A stretch of 64,000 nucleotides of DNA from Rhodanobacter sp. OK091 (GCF_900142825.1 NZ_FRCH01000002.1:434001-498000); one strand, 5' to 3'. Positions 15,267-24,358 are shown, counted from the first letter of the stretch. Program-made: numbers and translations. The notes: generated from the letters alone by a model not told the origin.

Positions 15267-17249
15267 TTATTTGACCACGTTGACGACCCGAAAATCCTGC
15301 ACGGTGCGTTGAAACATGCGCAATGATTCAGGCGGTGGTTCGTCATGGGCGTAACGCAATTCCAGGTAACAGCTCATCAACCTCGCAAGCTCGTCGCGTT
15401 GGCCGGGCAGCGCACGCGCGGCCCGACTCAGATAGTGCTGTGGGCCTTCGGCGAGCCCGCGAACGACACCCATGCGTGCAAGTTTTCGTTCCAACTCGCG
15501 CAGCGCGTCACGCAAAGGATCGCGTGGCCGTCGCCGCAACAAAGCCCACGCCAGCCCGATCGCAATGAACAGCACACTGCTGACCGCCAGCAATATGCCC
15601 AACGTCGCGGTATCGGTATCGCGGATGCCAAACGGCGTCAGCAGGCCACGCTGACGCAAGGCGTCAAAACCGATAACGCCTTGGTCCCACCAGCGGTTGA
15701 CGATGTCCCAGTGATTGCGCAGACCTTGCAGCCAGTCGTTGCGATACCAGGACAATTGATCGCCCGCGGCGGCGGCGGCTCCCAGCGAGACCCGCTCCGG
15801 CCGTACCGCTCCCGTGGGATCGATCCGGACCCAGCCACGGCCGGCCAGCCACACTTCGCTCCACGCATGCGCATCGGAGTAACGAACCAGCAGGTACTCG
15901 CCGAGCTTGTTCCAGTAGCCGCCCTGATAGCCGGTGACCACCCGCGCCGGGATCCCGGCAGCGCGCATCAGCACGGTGAACGCCGACGAATAGTGCTCGC
16001 AGAAACCCTCGCGGGTGTCGAACAGGAAGTCGTCCACCGAATCGCGCCCCAGCGGTGCCGGTGCCAAGGTGTAGCGGAAGCCGCCATCGTGAAACAAGGT
16101 CAGCGCGGCTTGCACGATCGCGGCATCGTCGCTGCCGTAGCGCTGCCGCCATTGCGTGGCCAGCGCCTGCGTGCGCGGATTGAAACCCGCAGGCAGGCGC
16201 AGGCCGAGACGGCGCGAACGGTCGTCCAGGGTGGATTGCAGCCGGTAACGCAATGCGGAGCGTGCGGAATAGCTGACTTCATCATTCACCGGCTTGTCGA
16301 CCAGCACTTCACGGTCAGCCTGCAGGCTGGCCTGCGCCGGTGCCTGCAGCGGCACGTCCAAGGTGGGGAGCACGCGCTGATGGGTAGGTTGCAGGCTGAT
16401 CTGGTAGTGGATCGAGCGGTCGGCTTCGAGCGTTGCCGGCTCCCGTGGCCCGGTGTACCGGGCATCGAGATAACGCCAGCTGCGGCCGTCGAAATTCCAC
16501 ATCACATAGGCACGGAAGTAACGCAGGTCTGGCGGTGGCGGTGCGCCTTCGAAACTGACCCGCATGGCCGGATGGTCGTCGGTGAGCAGGTCGGTGAAGT
16601 TGCCGGGCGACATGTTGTCGCTGAGACCGGTGCGCGCGGGTCCCGGCGAAGGCGCGCCCCACAACGGCGAGCTAAGCCGCGGCACCAGCAGGAACGCAGC
16701 CAGTGCCAACGGCAACGCCGCCGCCGACAAGGCCAGCCCGGGCAACAAGCCGCGCGCCAGGCTGGTGGGGGCTTGTCCCGGTTCCAGTGAGCGCAAAGTG
16801 GCCAGTGCCGGCAGCAGGCCGAGCGCGACCACGACGGTGGCGACCAGCCCCTGATCGAACAACAGCGCCGTCATCAACCCGAAGCAGGCGAAGCTGGTGC
16901 CGACGCGGGCGTCACGGGCGGTCTCGGTTTCCAGCAGTTTCAGGATCAGCAGACCGACGGCCAGCGCGCTACCCGGCTCACGGCCGAAGATGTTGCCGTA
17001 TTCGACGATCACCGCCAGCGTCAGCAAGGCCAGCAGCGGCAGCTTGAGCCAGCGCGGTACGCGACCGGCTCGCTGACGCCGCTGCCACCAGCGGCCGCCA
17101 AGCGTCAGCGCCAGCGCCATGCTGAGCCACCAGGGCAGATGCGGCGCGTGCAACCCCAATACCAGGGCCATGGTGAGGCTGAGCAGATCGAATGCACGCG
17201 AGTCGATCGGTGGCTCGACCGCTTTCCTGCGCGGCGTAGGCGACGTCAT
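15267..17249 (-). CDS. tgpA: TgpA-type membrane transglutaminase
   Basis: A 660-residue inner-membrane protein. About six hydrophobic helices fill residues 15-200, followed by a periplasmic transglutaminase-like domain with the full triad: Cys417 (REGFCEHYSS), His461 (SDAHAWSEVW) and Asp477 (VRIDPTGAV). One more helix lies near 560, then a cytoplasmic DUF4129-like tail. Pseudomonas aeruginosa TgpA is essential; its substrate is not settled and envelope peptides are suspected. ATG 17249 overlaps the stop of the DUF58 gene by four bases. It forms a moxR-DUF58-tgpA operon. Confidence 0.92.
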   Translation of the reverse strand: MTSPTPRRKAVEPPIDSRAFDLLSLTMALVLGLHAPHLPWWLSMALALTLGGRWWQRRQRAGRVPRWLKLPLLALLTLAVIVEYGNIFGREPGSALAVGLLILKLLETETARDARVGTSFACFGLMTALLFDQGLVATVVVALGLLPALATLRSLEPGQAPTSLARGLLPGLALSAAALPLALAAFLLVPRLSSPLWGAPSPGPARTGLSDNMSPGNFTDLLTDDHPAMRVSFEGAPPPPDLRYFRAYVMWNFDGRSWRYLDARYTGPREPATLEADRSIHYQISLQPTHQRVLPTLDVPLQAPAQASLQADREVLVDKPVNDEVSYSARSALRYRLQSTLDDRSRRLGLRLPAGFNPRTQALATQWRQRYGSDDAAIVQAALTLFHDGGFRYTLAPAPLGRDSVDDFLFDTREGFCEHYSSAFTVLMRAAGIPARVVTGYQGGYWNKLGEYLLVRYSDAHAWSEVWLAGRGWVRIDPTGAVRPERVSLGAAAAAGDQLSWYRNDWLQGLRNHWDIVNRWWDQGVIGFDALRQRGLLTPFGIRDTDTATLGILLAVSSVLFIAIGLAWALLRRRPRDPLRDALRELERKLARMGVVRGLAEGPQHYLSRAARALPGQRDELARLMSCYLELRYAHDEPPPESLRMFQRTVQDFRVVNVVK

Positions 17250-18199
17250 GGCAACTGCGCCAGCGCGCTCATGCAGCGCGCGTAATGCAGCGGGCCGCTG
17301 TTGCTGGCGATTTCGTTGCCGGGCAACCACAGGCTGTAACTGCAACGTTGGGCTTGCGCTTCGTTCAACCAGCGCGCGAGGCGGGCAATGCGTGCCTCGT
17401 TGTCCAGCGCACTCAGTTGGCGCCAATCCAACTGCCATTGCGGACGGCTCTGCGGCTGCTCGAAATCCTTCACCAGCAGATGGTCGTGACGGGCACTGGC
17501 CTTCCAGGCGATGTGCCGTTGCGGATCGCCCGCCCGATAGTCGCGCAGTGCAGCCAGCTCGTCGCCGCGATGCAGGCGCATGTGGCGCGCATCATCGGCA
17601 GGCGCGTGCGGCGAGGGTCCGGCCACTTCCGGTCGCGGCCACACCAGTACCGATTGATCGGGATACAGCCAGCTCCACACCCGAAACAGGCCCAGCGGCC
17701 AGGTACTCCACAGGCGCAACCGCGGCAGCGGTTGCCAGCCGCGTTGCACGGTGGGCAAGGTGAGCTTTACCTGGGCGGTGGTGTTGGCGTCGATTGCGAA
17801 GGCGACGGTGTCGCCGCTCAGGTCGAGGCGGATGGCATTGCGCTGGCGGCTGGAGTCGAAGGCCAGGGTGAGTTCGATGGCTTGGCCGGCGATGGCATGA
17901 CCGGCGCGGATGTGGCTCAGGCGCAAACCGTCCAGACTGCGAAATGCCACCAGCATGCTGGCCGCGCTGGCTGCGCCAAGCAGGCAGGTGAGCAGCAACG
18001 CGGCGTTGTTGGCGTAGTTCAGCGCGCCGACCAGCATCACGAGCAGCAATATCGAGAAGCCGATGCCGAAACCGCTGGGCACGATGTAGATGCGCCGCCG
18101 ATGCAATTCGATCGGCAGGCTCTCGGGGCGGCGAAACCGGGTAAGTGCCGGCAGCCGTTGTTCGGCCCATCGCTGGAAGCGCTGCAAGGGGTCTCGCAT
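17246..18199 (-). CDS. DUF58 domain protein
   Basis: A 317-residue protein with two transmembrane helices near residues 40-85 and a C-terminal DUF58 region. The hallmark segment is GDELAALRDYRAGDPQRHIAW, followed by KASARHDHLLVKDFEQ (about 210-245). DUF58 proteins partner with MoxR ATPases and are thought to form a von-Willebrand-like adaptor for envelope or metalloprotein assembly. ATG 18199 overlaps the moxR stop (ATGA), and its own stop overlaps the tgpA start. The complete three-gene order is strong support. A TTG at 18202 would add one residue. Confidence 0.9.
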   Translation of the reverse strand: MRDPLQRFQRWAEQRLPALTRFRRPESLPIELHRRRIYIVPSGFGIGFSILLLVMLVGALNYANNAALLLTCLLGAASAASMLVAFRSLDGLRLSHIRAGHAIAGQAIELTLAFDSSRQRNAIRLDLSGDTVAFAIDANTTAQVKLTLPTVQRGWQPLPRLRLWSTWPLGLFRVWSWLYPDQSVLVWPRPEVAGPSPHAPADDARHMRLHRGDELAALRDYRAGDPQRHIAWKASARHDHLLVKDFEQPQSRPQWQLDWRQLSALDNEARIARLARWLNEAQAQRCSYSLWLPGNEIASNSGPLHYARCMSALAQLP

Positions 18200-19140
18200 C
18201 AATCCACCGCTACCTCGGCTAGCAGCTGTCGCGCCAGCGTATCGCCGTTGGCGCCGCGCGCCGGCAGCAGGCGGTGCGCAGCCAACGGCACGAACAGCGC
18301 CTGGATGTCTTCCGGCAACACATGGTTGCGGCCGGACAGCAGCGCCCAGGCGCGCGCCGCGCCCAGCAGGGCCAGGCCGGCACGCGGCGACAAGCCCACG
18401 CGGATGTCGGGATGGCGGCGGCTGGCGGCGAGCAAGGCCTGCAGATAATCGAGCAGGGCCGCGCTGGCGGTGAGCGCCTGTGCCCGCCGGTGCAACGCGA
18501 TCAATGCACTGCCATCGAGTTGAGGATTCAGTTGCGCCAACAGGTCGCGGCGATCGGTGCCGGTAAGCAGGGCGCGTTCGGCGGTGGCATCCGGGTAGTC
18601 CAGCGACAGCCGCAGCATGAAGCGGTCGAGCTGCGAATCGGGTAGCGGGAAGGTGCCGTTGAGGTCCAGCGGATTCTGCGTGGCGACGACGAAGAACGGT
18701 TGCGCCAGCGCGTGCGTCTGGCCATCGATGGTGACCTGATCCTCGGCCATTGCTTCCAGCAGCGCGCTTTGTGTTTTCGGACTGGCGCGGTTGATCTCGT
18801 CGGCCAGCAGCAGGCCGGTGAAGATCGGCCCGGGATGGAAGCGGAACTGGCCGGTCTCGCGCTCGTACACGCTGACGCCGATGATGTCCGACGGCAGCAG
18901 GTCGCTGGTGAACTGCACGCGCTGGAACTCCAGTGCGAAAGTGGCCGCCAGCGCGTGCGCCAGTGTGGTCTTGCCCACCCCTGGAACGTCCTCCAGCAGC
19001 AGATGCCCGCCGGCGATCAGGCAGGTGAACGCGAGTTTTACCTGGCGCGGCTTGCCCAGCAGCACGCGATTGACCTGGGCCATCGCGGCTTCCAGACGCT
19101 GCTGCAGAGGTTCTTCATGTGGTTGGGTGATGGCGGACAT
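18199..19140 (-). CDS. moxR: MoxR-family AAA+ ATPase
   Basis: A 313-residue AAA+ ATPase. Walker A is VPGVGKTTLAHA (about 52), Walker B LLLADEINRASPKTQSAL (about 110), sensor 1 VVATQNPLDLNGTFPLP (about 150), and the lid domain follows to the end. MoxR ATPases act as chaperones with DUF58 or VWA partners. Here the partner genes follow directly and overlap, so the ATPase probably works with the DUF58 and TgpA proteins at the inner membrane. The 95-base gap to maf upstream may hold the promoter; I see no clear match. Confidence 0.93.
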   Translation of the reverse strand: MSAITQPHEEPLQQRLEAAMAQVNRVLLGKPRQVKLAFTCLIAGGHLLLEDVPGVGKTTLAHALAATFALEFQRVQFTSDLLPSDIIGVSVYERETGQFRFHPGPIFTGLLLADEINRASPKTQSALLEAMAEDQVTIDGQTHALAQPFFVVATQNPLDLNGTFPLPDSQLDRFMLRLSLDYPDATAERALLTGTDRRDLLAQLNPQLDGSALIALHRRAQALTASAALLDYLQALLAASRRHPDIRVGLSPRAGLALLGAARAWALLSGRNHVLPEDIQALFVPLAAHRLLPARGANGDTLARQLLAEVAVD

Positions 19141-19235
19141 GGTTCTTCTGCAGTGGGCTGGATCGGGGGACGGGGGACATGCGTGCTACGCGGACACGAC
19201 TGCAGCAGTGTAGCGATGGTTCGGTGCGTCGAACC

Positions 19236-19835
19236 CTACGGCAGATCGATGCCTGTTTCACGCAGCAGCCGCGCCAGCGCGATCAGCGGCAACCCGATCA
19301 GCGCGCTGGGATCACGGTTGTCGATCGACTCGAACAAGCTGATGCCCAGGCCCTCGCACTTGAAACTGCCGGCACAGTCGAGCGGCTGTTCGCGTTCGAT
19401 ATAACGGTTGATCTCCGCCAGGCCCAGTTCGCGAAAAAGTACGCGGGTGTGATCGACATGGGTATGCCGCCGCCCGTCGCGGGTATCGAGCAGGCACAGC
19501 GCGGTATGAAAGTGCACTTCGCGGCCTGAGCTGGCGGCGAGCTGGGCGCGGGCGCGTTCGGCGGTGCCGGGCTTGTCGAGAATCATGCCGTCGAGTTCGG
19601 CGACCTGGTCGGAACCGATCACCAGCGCGTCGCGCGAACGGCCGGCCACCGCTTCGGCCTTGGTGACGGCCAGCCGCAGGGCGCGTTCCGCTGGTACTTC
19701 ATCCGGCAACGGGGTCTCATCGGTGCCAGGGGCCGACTGCTCGAAATCCGCGATCAGCCGGCGCAACAGTTCGCCGCGGTAGCGCGAGGTCGAGCCCAGT
19801 ACGATCCGGGGCGGCGTGGGGTGGGGTGCCATCAT
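19236..19835 (-). CDS. yceF: Maf/YceF nucleotide pyrophosphatase
   Basis: A 199-residue Maf protein. N-terminal LGSTSRYRGELLRRL, catalytic SDQVAELDGMILDKPGT (about 74) and the C-terminal block CAGSFKCEGLGISLFESI match the YceF subgroup, which hydrolyses 7-methyl-GTP, rather than the dTTP-specific YhdE type. It probably removes modified nucleotides in the cytosol. As in E. coli it neighbours yceD-rpmF, though one small membrane-protein gene lies between. The start overlaps the stop of that gene by four bases; a second ATG is at 19832. Confidence 0.9.
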   Translation of the reverse strand: MMAPHPTPPRIVLGSTSRYRGELLRRLIADFEQSAPGTDETPLPDEVPAERALRLAVTKAEAVAGRSRDALVIGSDQVAELDGMILDKPGTAERARAQLAASSGREVHFHTALCLLDTRDGRRHTHVDHTRVLFRELGLAEINRYIEREQPLDCAGSFKCEGLGISLFESIDNRDPSALIGLPLIALARLLRETGIDLP

Positions 19836-20287
19836 GTATCCGAATCGCGCCGGATGTGTTCGCGCATGGCGCTGTTCAGGTCACTCTGGGCCTGTGTGAG
19901 CGCCTGCAGCAAGGGTTGCAGGCGGTCGCGGGTGCTGCGCATCGAGGCGGCGGCCTCGTCCAGCTCCCGCTGACTGGCCTGCGGCGAGCGATCGCGGATC
20001 CACAGGCGTTGCTGCAACAGGCCGCGCAGGCCGGCGTCGATCGCATGTTGTGCGTCCTGTTCGCTGGCGGCGGGCAGGTCGGGATTGAGCGACATCACCG
20101 CGTGCGCCTGCTGCAGGCCGGATCGGCAGGTCTTGAGGTCCGCTTCGAGCCGGTCGGCCAGGTCAAGCAGGCCGCGCAGGCTGGCGCCGCGTTGTGCCTG
20201 GCGTCGGCGCAGCAGCCAGACCGCGCCCAGCAGGGCAATCAACAGCACCAGCAGCGCGGTGGTGCCGAGCGTCAAATAGGGGTTCAA
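19832..20287 (-). CDS. Small single-pass membrane protein, unknown function
   Basis: A 151-residue protein I do not recognise. One transmembrane helix (residues 7-27) is followed by a short RRRQ stop-transfer and a cytoplasmic region of about 120 residues that looks like two coiled-coil helices (SLRGLLDLADRLEADL; SQRELDEAAASMRSTRDRL). There are no enzymatic motifs. It is translationally coupled to yceF (four-base overlap) and divergent from yceD. A membrane-tethered coiled coil suggests a scaffold or regulator, but that is a guess. Confidence 0.65.
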   Translation of the reverse strand: MNPYLTLGTTALLVLLIALLGAVWLLRRRQAQRGASLRGLLDLADRLEADLKTCRSGLQQAHAVMSLNPDLPAASEQDAQHAIDAGLRGLLQQRLWIRDRSPQASQRELDEAAASMRSTRDRLQPLLQALTQAQSDLNSAMREHIRRDSDT

Positions 20288-20394
20288 GGGCAGCGGCTCG
20301 GGCGACAGGGAGATTCAGTCTGCCGCATTGGGGCCGGATCAGGCAAAATAGGTGGCTTCCGAGGCACTTTGATGCCGTTCCGGCGTCGTGCCAG

Positions 20395-20423
20395 TTGACT
20401 TCGGGCGGCTTCGAACCTAACAT
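20395..20423 (+). promoter_or_regulatory. Promoter of yceD-rpmF-fab cluster
   Basis: TTGACT, a 17-bp spacer and TAACAT give a strong sigma-70 match. With +1 seven bases after the -10 (about 20430), only three bases would precede the yceD ATG at 20433, that is, an almost leaderless mRNA. Confidence 0.7.
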
Positions 20424-20432
20424 TTCGCGATT

Positions 20433-20951
20433 ATGTCCGTGACACTGCCAGAGTCCGTGGACGCTTGGCGCATGGTCTCGGCGCGGCGTTCGTTCGAGGG
20501 AACGCTACCCATCGCGGCCATGTCACGCCTTTGCGAGGTGTTGGCGAGTGCGGACGGGGTGGTGCAGTTCGAGCTGGATTTCGGGCGCGACAGCCTCGGC
20601 ATCAGCTATGTCGATGTTCGTGCTCAGGCTTCGCTGGCACTGGTCTGTCAGCGCACGCTGGAGCCGTTTGTACTGCCGGTCGAGGTGAATACCCGGCTTG
20701 GCCTGATCAAACAGGAGCGCGACGAGGCTGGCTTGCCGCCTGATTGCGAACCGCTGCTGGTGGCCGAGGATGGCCGATTGAATCCGGCGGATGTGATTGA
20801 AGACGAATTGTTGTTGGTGCTGCCGCTGGTTCCGATCAATCCGGACAGCAGCCTGCCCGACGAAGTGACAGGCTACGACCCGGCCGACCATACGACCGGT
20901 GACGAGCGCTCCGAAAATCCGTTCGCGGTACTGCGCGAACTGAAGAAGTAA
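20433..20951 (+). CDS. yceD: YceD/DUF177 ribosome-linked protein
   Basis: A 172-residue YceD (DUF177) protein, always paired with rpmF and implicated in 23S rRNA processing or accumulation. The family core is [20 protein letters not shown] (about 68) and the acidic segment [15 protein letters not shown] (about 115). Only one Cys remains of the CxxC seen in many homologues (CQRT), as is common in this order. The N-terminus [12 protein letters not shown] fits xanthomonad homologues, supporting the start despite the near-absence of a leader. rpmF follows 68 bases later. Confidence 0.9.
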   Translation: MSVTLPESVDAWRMVSARRSFEGTLPIAAMSRLCEVLASADGVVQFELDFGRDSLGISYVDVRAQASLALVCQRTLEPFVLPVEVNTRLGLIKQERDEAGLPPDCEPLLVAEDGRLNPADVIEDELLLVLPLVPINPDSSLPDEVTGYDPADHTTGDERSENPFAVLRELKK

Positions 20952-21019
20952 CCACCGACCCGGTCATCCGATCCGGGTCATGCCGCAACAGATCATCAAG
21001 TTTCCGTTGGAGAATTACC

Positions 21020-21214
21020 ATGGCAGTTGCCAAGAGCCGCCGTACCCCGTCCACCCGCGGCATGCGTCGTTCGCACGACGCGCTGAAGACCGTGCAGCTG
21101 TCCACCGATCCGACCAGTGGCGAAGTGCATCTGCGCCATCACGTCACCAAGGACGGCTACTATCGCGGCAAGAAAGTGATCGACACCAAGGGTGCGGTGG
21201 CGGTCGAGGATTGA
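21020..21214 (+). CDS. rpmF: 50S ribosomal protein L32
   Basis: A 64-residue ribosomal protein. The sequence opens [20 protein letters not shown], the L32 signature. The zinc-binding cysteines found in many L32 proteins are absent, so this is the Cys-minus form; no zinc dependence is expected. A GGAG ribosome site lies before ATG 21020. It is the second gene after yceD and is followed by a terminator (21261-21283), which limits read-through into fabH. Confidence 0.97.
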   Translation: MAVAKSRRTPSTRGMRRSHDALKTVQLSTDPTSGEVHLRHHVTKDGYYRGKKVIDTKGAVAVED

Positions 21215-21260
21215 TCGATTCCGCGGAATCCTGAGGGATCCCGGAATGTGGTCATGCGAG

Positions 21261-21283
21261 ACGGCGCGGTGACGCGCCGTTTT
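21261..21283 (+). terminator. Intrinsic terminator after rpmF
   Basis: Stem ACGGCGCG, loop GTGA, stem CGCGCCGT, then further Ts (TTTT in all). It lies 47 bases after the rpmF stop. The remainder of the rpmF-fabH gap (21284-21370), where plsX would sit in E. coli, has no gene. Confidence 0.75.
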
Positions 21284-21370
21284 GCGTTTAGTGGCGCCAG
21301 AACGTAACGTTGCGCTGTTGCGCAGACGCCCATGGCGCTCGATCCTCTGTATTCGTCGATGGATAGCTGA

Positions 21371-22345
21371 ATGTCTCAGATCTACACCCGCATCATCGCC
21401 ACCGGCAGCGCCTTGCCTGAGCGTGTGGTCACCAACGCCGATCTGGAAAAGATCGTCGACACCAGTGACGAATGGATCCACAGCCGCACCGGTATCCGCC
21501 AGCGCCACATCGCGGCCGACGGCGAGACCACCGGCGATCTGGCTTTCCTTGCCGCGCAGCGTGCGCTGGAAGCGGCCGGCGTCAAGGCTTCCGAACTCGA
21601 TCTGATCGTTCTCGGCACCACCACGCCGGACATCATCTTTCCCTCGACGGCCTGCCTGGTGCAGCACCGGCTCGGTGCGAATGGTTGTGCCGCGTTCGAC
21701 GTCAATGCGGCGTGCTCGGGCTTCGTCTACGCACTGGGCATCGCCGACAAGTTCATCAAGAGCGGCCAGTCGAAGAAGGTGCTGGTGATCGGCGCCGAGA
21801 CGCTGACCCGCATGGTCGACTGGACCGAACGCGAAAGCTGCGTGCTGTTCGGCGATGGCGCCGGTGCGGTAGTGCTGGAGGCTTCAAGCGCACCGGGCAT
21901 CTATGCCACCTGCCTGCATGCCGACGGCGGTTTCAAGCATCTGCTGTACAACCCGGTCGGCGTGTCGGTCGGCTTCAAGGACGAACCCAATCACGGCGTG
22001 CGCATCAAGATGTCCGGTCGCGAGGTGTTCAAGGTCGCGGTGAAGACGCTGGATTCGCTGGTCGATGAAACGCTGCAGGCGGCCGGCATGATCGAGTCGG
22101 ATATCGATTGGCTGATTCCGCACCAGGCCAATTTGCGCATCATCGAAGCGACCGCCAAGCGCCTGAAGATGTCGATGGAGCGGGTCATCGTGACGGTCGA
22201 CAAGCATGCCAACACCTCGTCCGGCTCGGTGCCGCTGGCGCTCGACTACGCCGTGCGTTCGGGCAAGGTGCAGCGCGGCCAGAACCTGCTGCTGGAGGCG
22301 TTCGGCGGCGGCTTCACCTGGGCCTCGACGTTGCTGCGCTACTGA
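21371..22345 (+). CDS. fabH: 3-oxoacyl-ACP synthase III
   Basis: A 324-residue ketosynthase condensing acetyl-CoA with malonyl-ACP to start type II fatty-acid synthesis. The catalytic triad is seen: Cys115 (NAACSGFVYAL), His (IPHQANLRII, about 250) and Asn (KHANTSSGSVPLAL, about 280). The C-terminal GGGFTWAS is also conserved. Length is typical (E. coli 317). A terminator follows at 22371, so fabH may be transcribed apart from fabD-fabG. Confidence 0.97.
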   Translation: MSQIYTRIIATGSALPERVVTNADLEKIVDTSDEWIHSRTGIRQRHIAADGETTGDLAFLAAQRALEAAGVKASELDLIVLGTTTPDIIFPSTACLVQHRLGANGCAAFDVNAACSGFVYALGIADKFIKSGQSKKVLVIGAETLTRMVDWTERESCVLFGDGAGAVVLEASSAPGIYATCLHADGGFKHLLYNPVGVSVGFKDEPNHGVRIKMSGREVFKVAVKTLDSLVDETLQAAGMIESDIDWLIPHQANLRIIEATAKRLKMSMERVIVTVDKHANTSSGSVPLALDYAVRSGKVQRGQNLLLEAFGGGFTWASTLLRY

Positions 22346-22370
22346 GTCGCGGTGGTCGAAGTTTCTCGAG

Positions 22371-22401
22371 GACGCCGCCTCCGGGCGGCGTCTTGTTTTT
22401 T
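22371..22401 (+). terminator. Intrinsic terminator after fabH
   Basis: Stem GACGCCGCC, loop TCCG, stem GGCGGCGTC, then TTGTTTTTT. A strong hairpin and T-tract 25 bases after the fabH stop. Confidence 0.88.
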
Positions 22402-22486
22402 CCGCCTGCAAAATAACGAATACAGCTGCGTATGGGCGGCGATGCATGGCACCATGGCGGCTTTCGCCTATGGGGTTCGCGCATCC

Positions 22487-23434
22487 ATGAGTTCAACTTC
22501 CGCTACGCTCGCTTTCGTTTTTCCCGGGCAGGGGTCGCAGTCGGTCGGCATGCTGGCCGAACTGGCCGCCGCGCATGCTGAAGTGGAGGCGACGTTCGAA
22601 GAGGCCTCGCAAGGCGCCGGGCTCGATCTGTGGAACTTGAGCGCGCAGGGACCGGAAGAGCAGCTCAACCGCACCGAAAACACCCAGCCGGCATTGCTCG
22701 CCGCCAGCGTGGCGGTGTGGCGGGTATGGCAGAAACTCGGTGGCGCGCAACCGACCCAGTTGTCCGGTCACAGCCTGGGTGAATACAGCGCGCTGGTCTG
22801 CGCCGGTGCGCTGTCGCTGCATGACGCGGCAGCCTTGGTAGCCGAACGTGGCCGACTGATGCAGGCGGCCGTGCCAGCTGGCGTCGGCGCGATGGCGGCG
22901 ATCCTCGGTGGCGACGATGCGCAGATCGCTGCGGTATGCGAGGAAGTGGCGCAAGGACAGGTGGTATCGCCGGCCAACTTCAATTCGCCAGGCCAATTGG
23001 TGATCGCCGGCAATGCCGAGGCGGTCGAGCGTGCGCTGGCGAGACTTGCCGAGCTGGGTGTGAAGAAAGCCATCAGGCTGGCGGTGTCGGTGCCGTCGCA
23101 CTGTGCGCTGATGCGCGAAGCCGCCGATCGGCTGGGTGAACGGATGGCCTCGATCGCCTGGCAGTTGCCGTCGATCCCGGTAGTGCAGAACGCCGAGGCG
23201 CGCAGTTACGGCACGGTGGAAGAGATTCGCGGCGCGCTGCAGCGCCAGCTGTATCTGCCCGTACGTTGGACCGAATGCGTGCAGACACTGGCCGCCGGTG
23301 GCGCCACGCGGGTCGCCGAATGCGGTCCGGGCAAGGTGCTGACGGGCCTGGTCAAGCGCATCGACAAGGCTCTCGAGGCGCGCGCCATCGGTGCGCCGGC
23401 AGAACTGGATGCCGCACGCGCCGAATGGGTGTGA
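22487..23434 (+). CDS. fabD: Malonyl-CoA:ACP transacylase
   Basis: A 315-residue transacylase moving malonyl from CoA to acyl carrier protein. FVFPGQGSQSVGM opens the protein, the nucleophile Ser96 is in GHSLGEYSALV, and the catalytic His is in VPSHCALM (about 205). The frame is open back to 22352, but ATG 22487 gives the normal N-terminus; the region before it (22402-22486) lies beyond the fabH terminator and must hold a promoter I could not pinpoint. fabG follows after 51 bases. Confidence 0.96.
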   Translation: MSSTSATLAFVFPGQGSQSVGMLAELAAAHAEVEATFEEASQGAGLDLWNLSAQGPEEQLNRTENTQPALLAASVAVWRVWQKLGGAQPTQLSGHSLGEYSALVCAGALSLHDAAALVAERGRLMQAAVPAGVGAMAAILGGDDAQIAAVCEEVAQGQVVSPANFNSPGQLVIAGNAEAVERALARLAELGVKKAIRLAVSVPSHCALMREAADRLGERMASIAWQLPSIPVVQNAEARSYGTVEEIRGALQRQLYLPVRWTECVQTLAAGGATRVAECGPGKVLTGLVKRIDKALEARAIGAPAELDAARAEWV

Positions 23435-23485
23435 TCTTTCGCGGCACGCACGATTCCCTTTTTCGAATGTCAGGAACCTCTACAG

Positions 23486-24229
23486 ATGAGCAACCCACTG
23501 CAAGGTGAAATCGCGCTGGTCACCGGCGCCAGCCGCGGCATCGGTGCGGCCATCGCCGATGAATTGGCGGGAATGGGCGCCACCGTGATCGGCACGGCGA
23601 CCAGCGAGAGCGGCGCCAGCGCGATCGGCGATCGGCTGGCTGCGCACGGTGGCCATGGCCGCATGCTGAATGTCACTGACAGTGCCGCCGTCGACGCACT
23701 GGTCGACAGCATTGCCAAGGAATTCGGTGCGGTGTCGATCCTGGTCAACAACGCCGGCATCACTCGCGACCAGCTGCTGATGCGGATGCGCGAGGAAGAC
23801 TGGAACATCATCCTCGATACCAACCTCAGCTCGGTCTATCGAACTTCCAAGGCAGTGATGCGGGGCATGATGAAGGCGCGCAAGGGCCGCATCATCTCGA
23901 TCGCCTCGGTGATCGGCCTCACCGGCAACCCGGGTCAGGCGAACTACGCTGCGGCCAAGGCCGGCATCATCGCGTTCTCCAAGTCGCTGGCGCGCGAGAT
24001 CGGTAGCCGTGGCATCACCGTCAACGTGGTGGCGCCGGGCTTCATCGACACCGACATGACCCGCTCGCTGCCGGAAGAGTCGAAGCAGGCACTGCTCGGC
24101 CAGATCGCGCTGGGCCGGCTCGGTGAGGTCGCCGACATCGCCAAGGCGGTGGGTTTCCTGGCCTCGCCGGCGGCGGCCTACATCACCGGCGAAACCCTGC
24201 ACGTCAACGGCGGCATGTATATGGCGTAA
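23486..24229 (+). CDS. fabG: 3-oxoacyl-ACP reductase
   Basis: A 247-residue short-chain dehydrogenase that reduces beta-ketoacyl-ACP with NADPH. The cofactor loop TGASRGIGAAIA (about 12), NNAGITRD (about 89), catalytic Ser of SIASVIGLTGNPGQ (about 137) and YAAAKAG (Tyr/Lys about 154-158) are complete. The C-terminus YITGETLHVNGGMYM is that of true FabG. It sits between fabD and acpP as in E. coli. Confidence 0.97.
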   Translation: MSNPLQGEIALVTGASRGIGAAIADELAGMGATVIGTATSESGASAIGDRLAAHGGHGRMLNVTDSAAVDALVDSIAKEFGAVSILVNNAGITRDQLLMRMREEDWNIILDTNLSSVYRTSKAVMRGMMKARKGRIISIASVIGLTGNPGQANYAAAKAGIIAFSKSLAREIGSRGITVNVVAPGFIDTDMTRSLPEESKQALLGQIALGRLGEVADIAKAVGFLASPAAAYITGETLHVNGGMYMA

Positions 24230-24329
24230 GGCTTGTGGAAGCAGTTGTCGCCAGCGGGCTCGTTTTAGGCGACAATTGCGCTTTCGCGTCGGTCCCCATG
24301 GACTGCTTCCTGGTATCACCGGCGAATCG

Positions 24330-24358
24330 TGGCGGCTTGGCGGTTTAGCCACTACAAT
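24330..24358 (+). promoter_or_regulatory. Candidate acpP promoter
   Basis: TGGCGG, a 17-bp spacer and TACAAT; the -10 is strong, the -35 weak. A separate acpP promoter fits the need for abundant acyl carrier protein. The fabG-acpP gap also holds an 8-bp hairpin (TTGTCGCC/GGCGACAA, about 24247-24277) without a T-tract. Confidence 0.45.
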
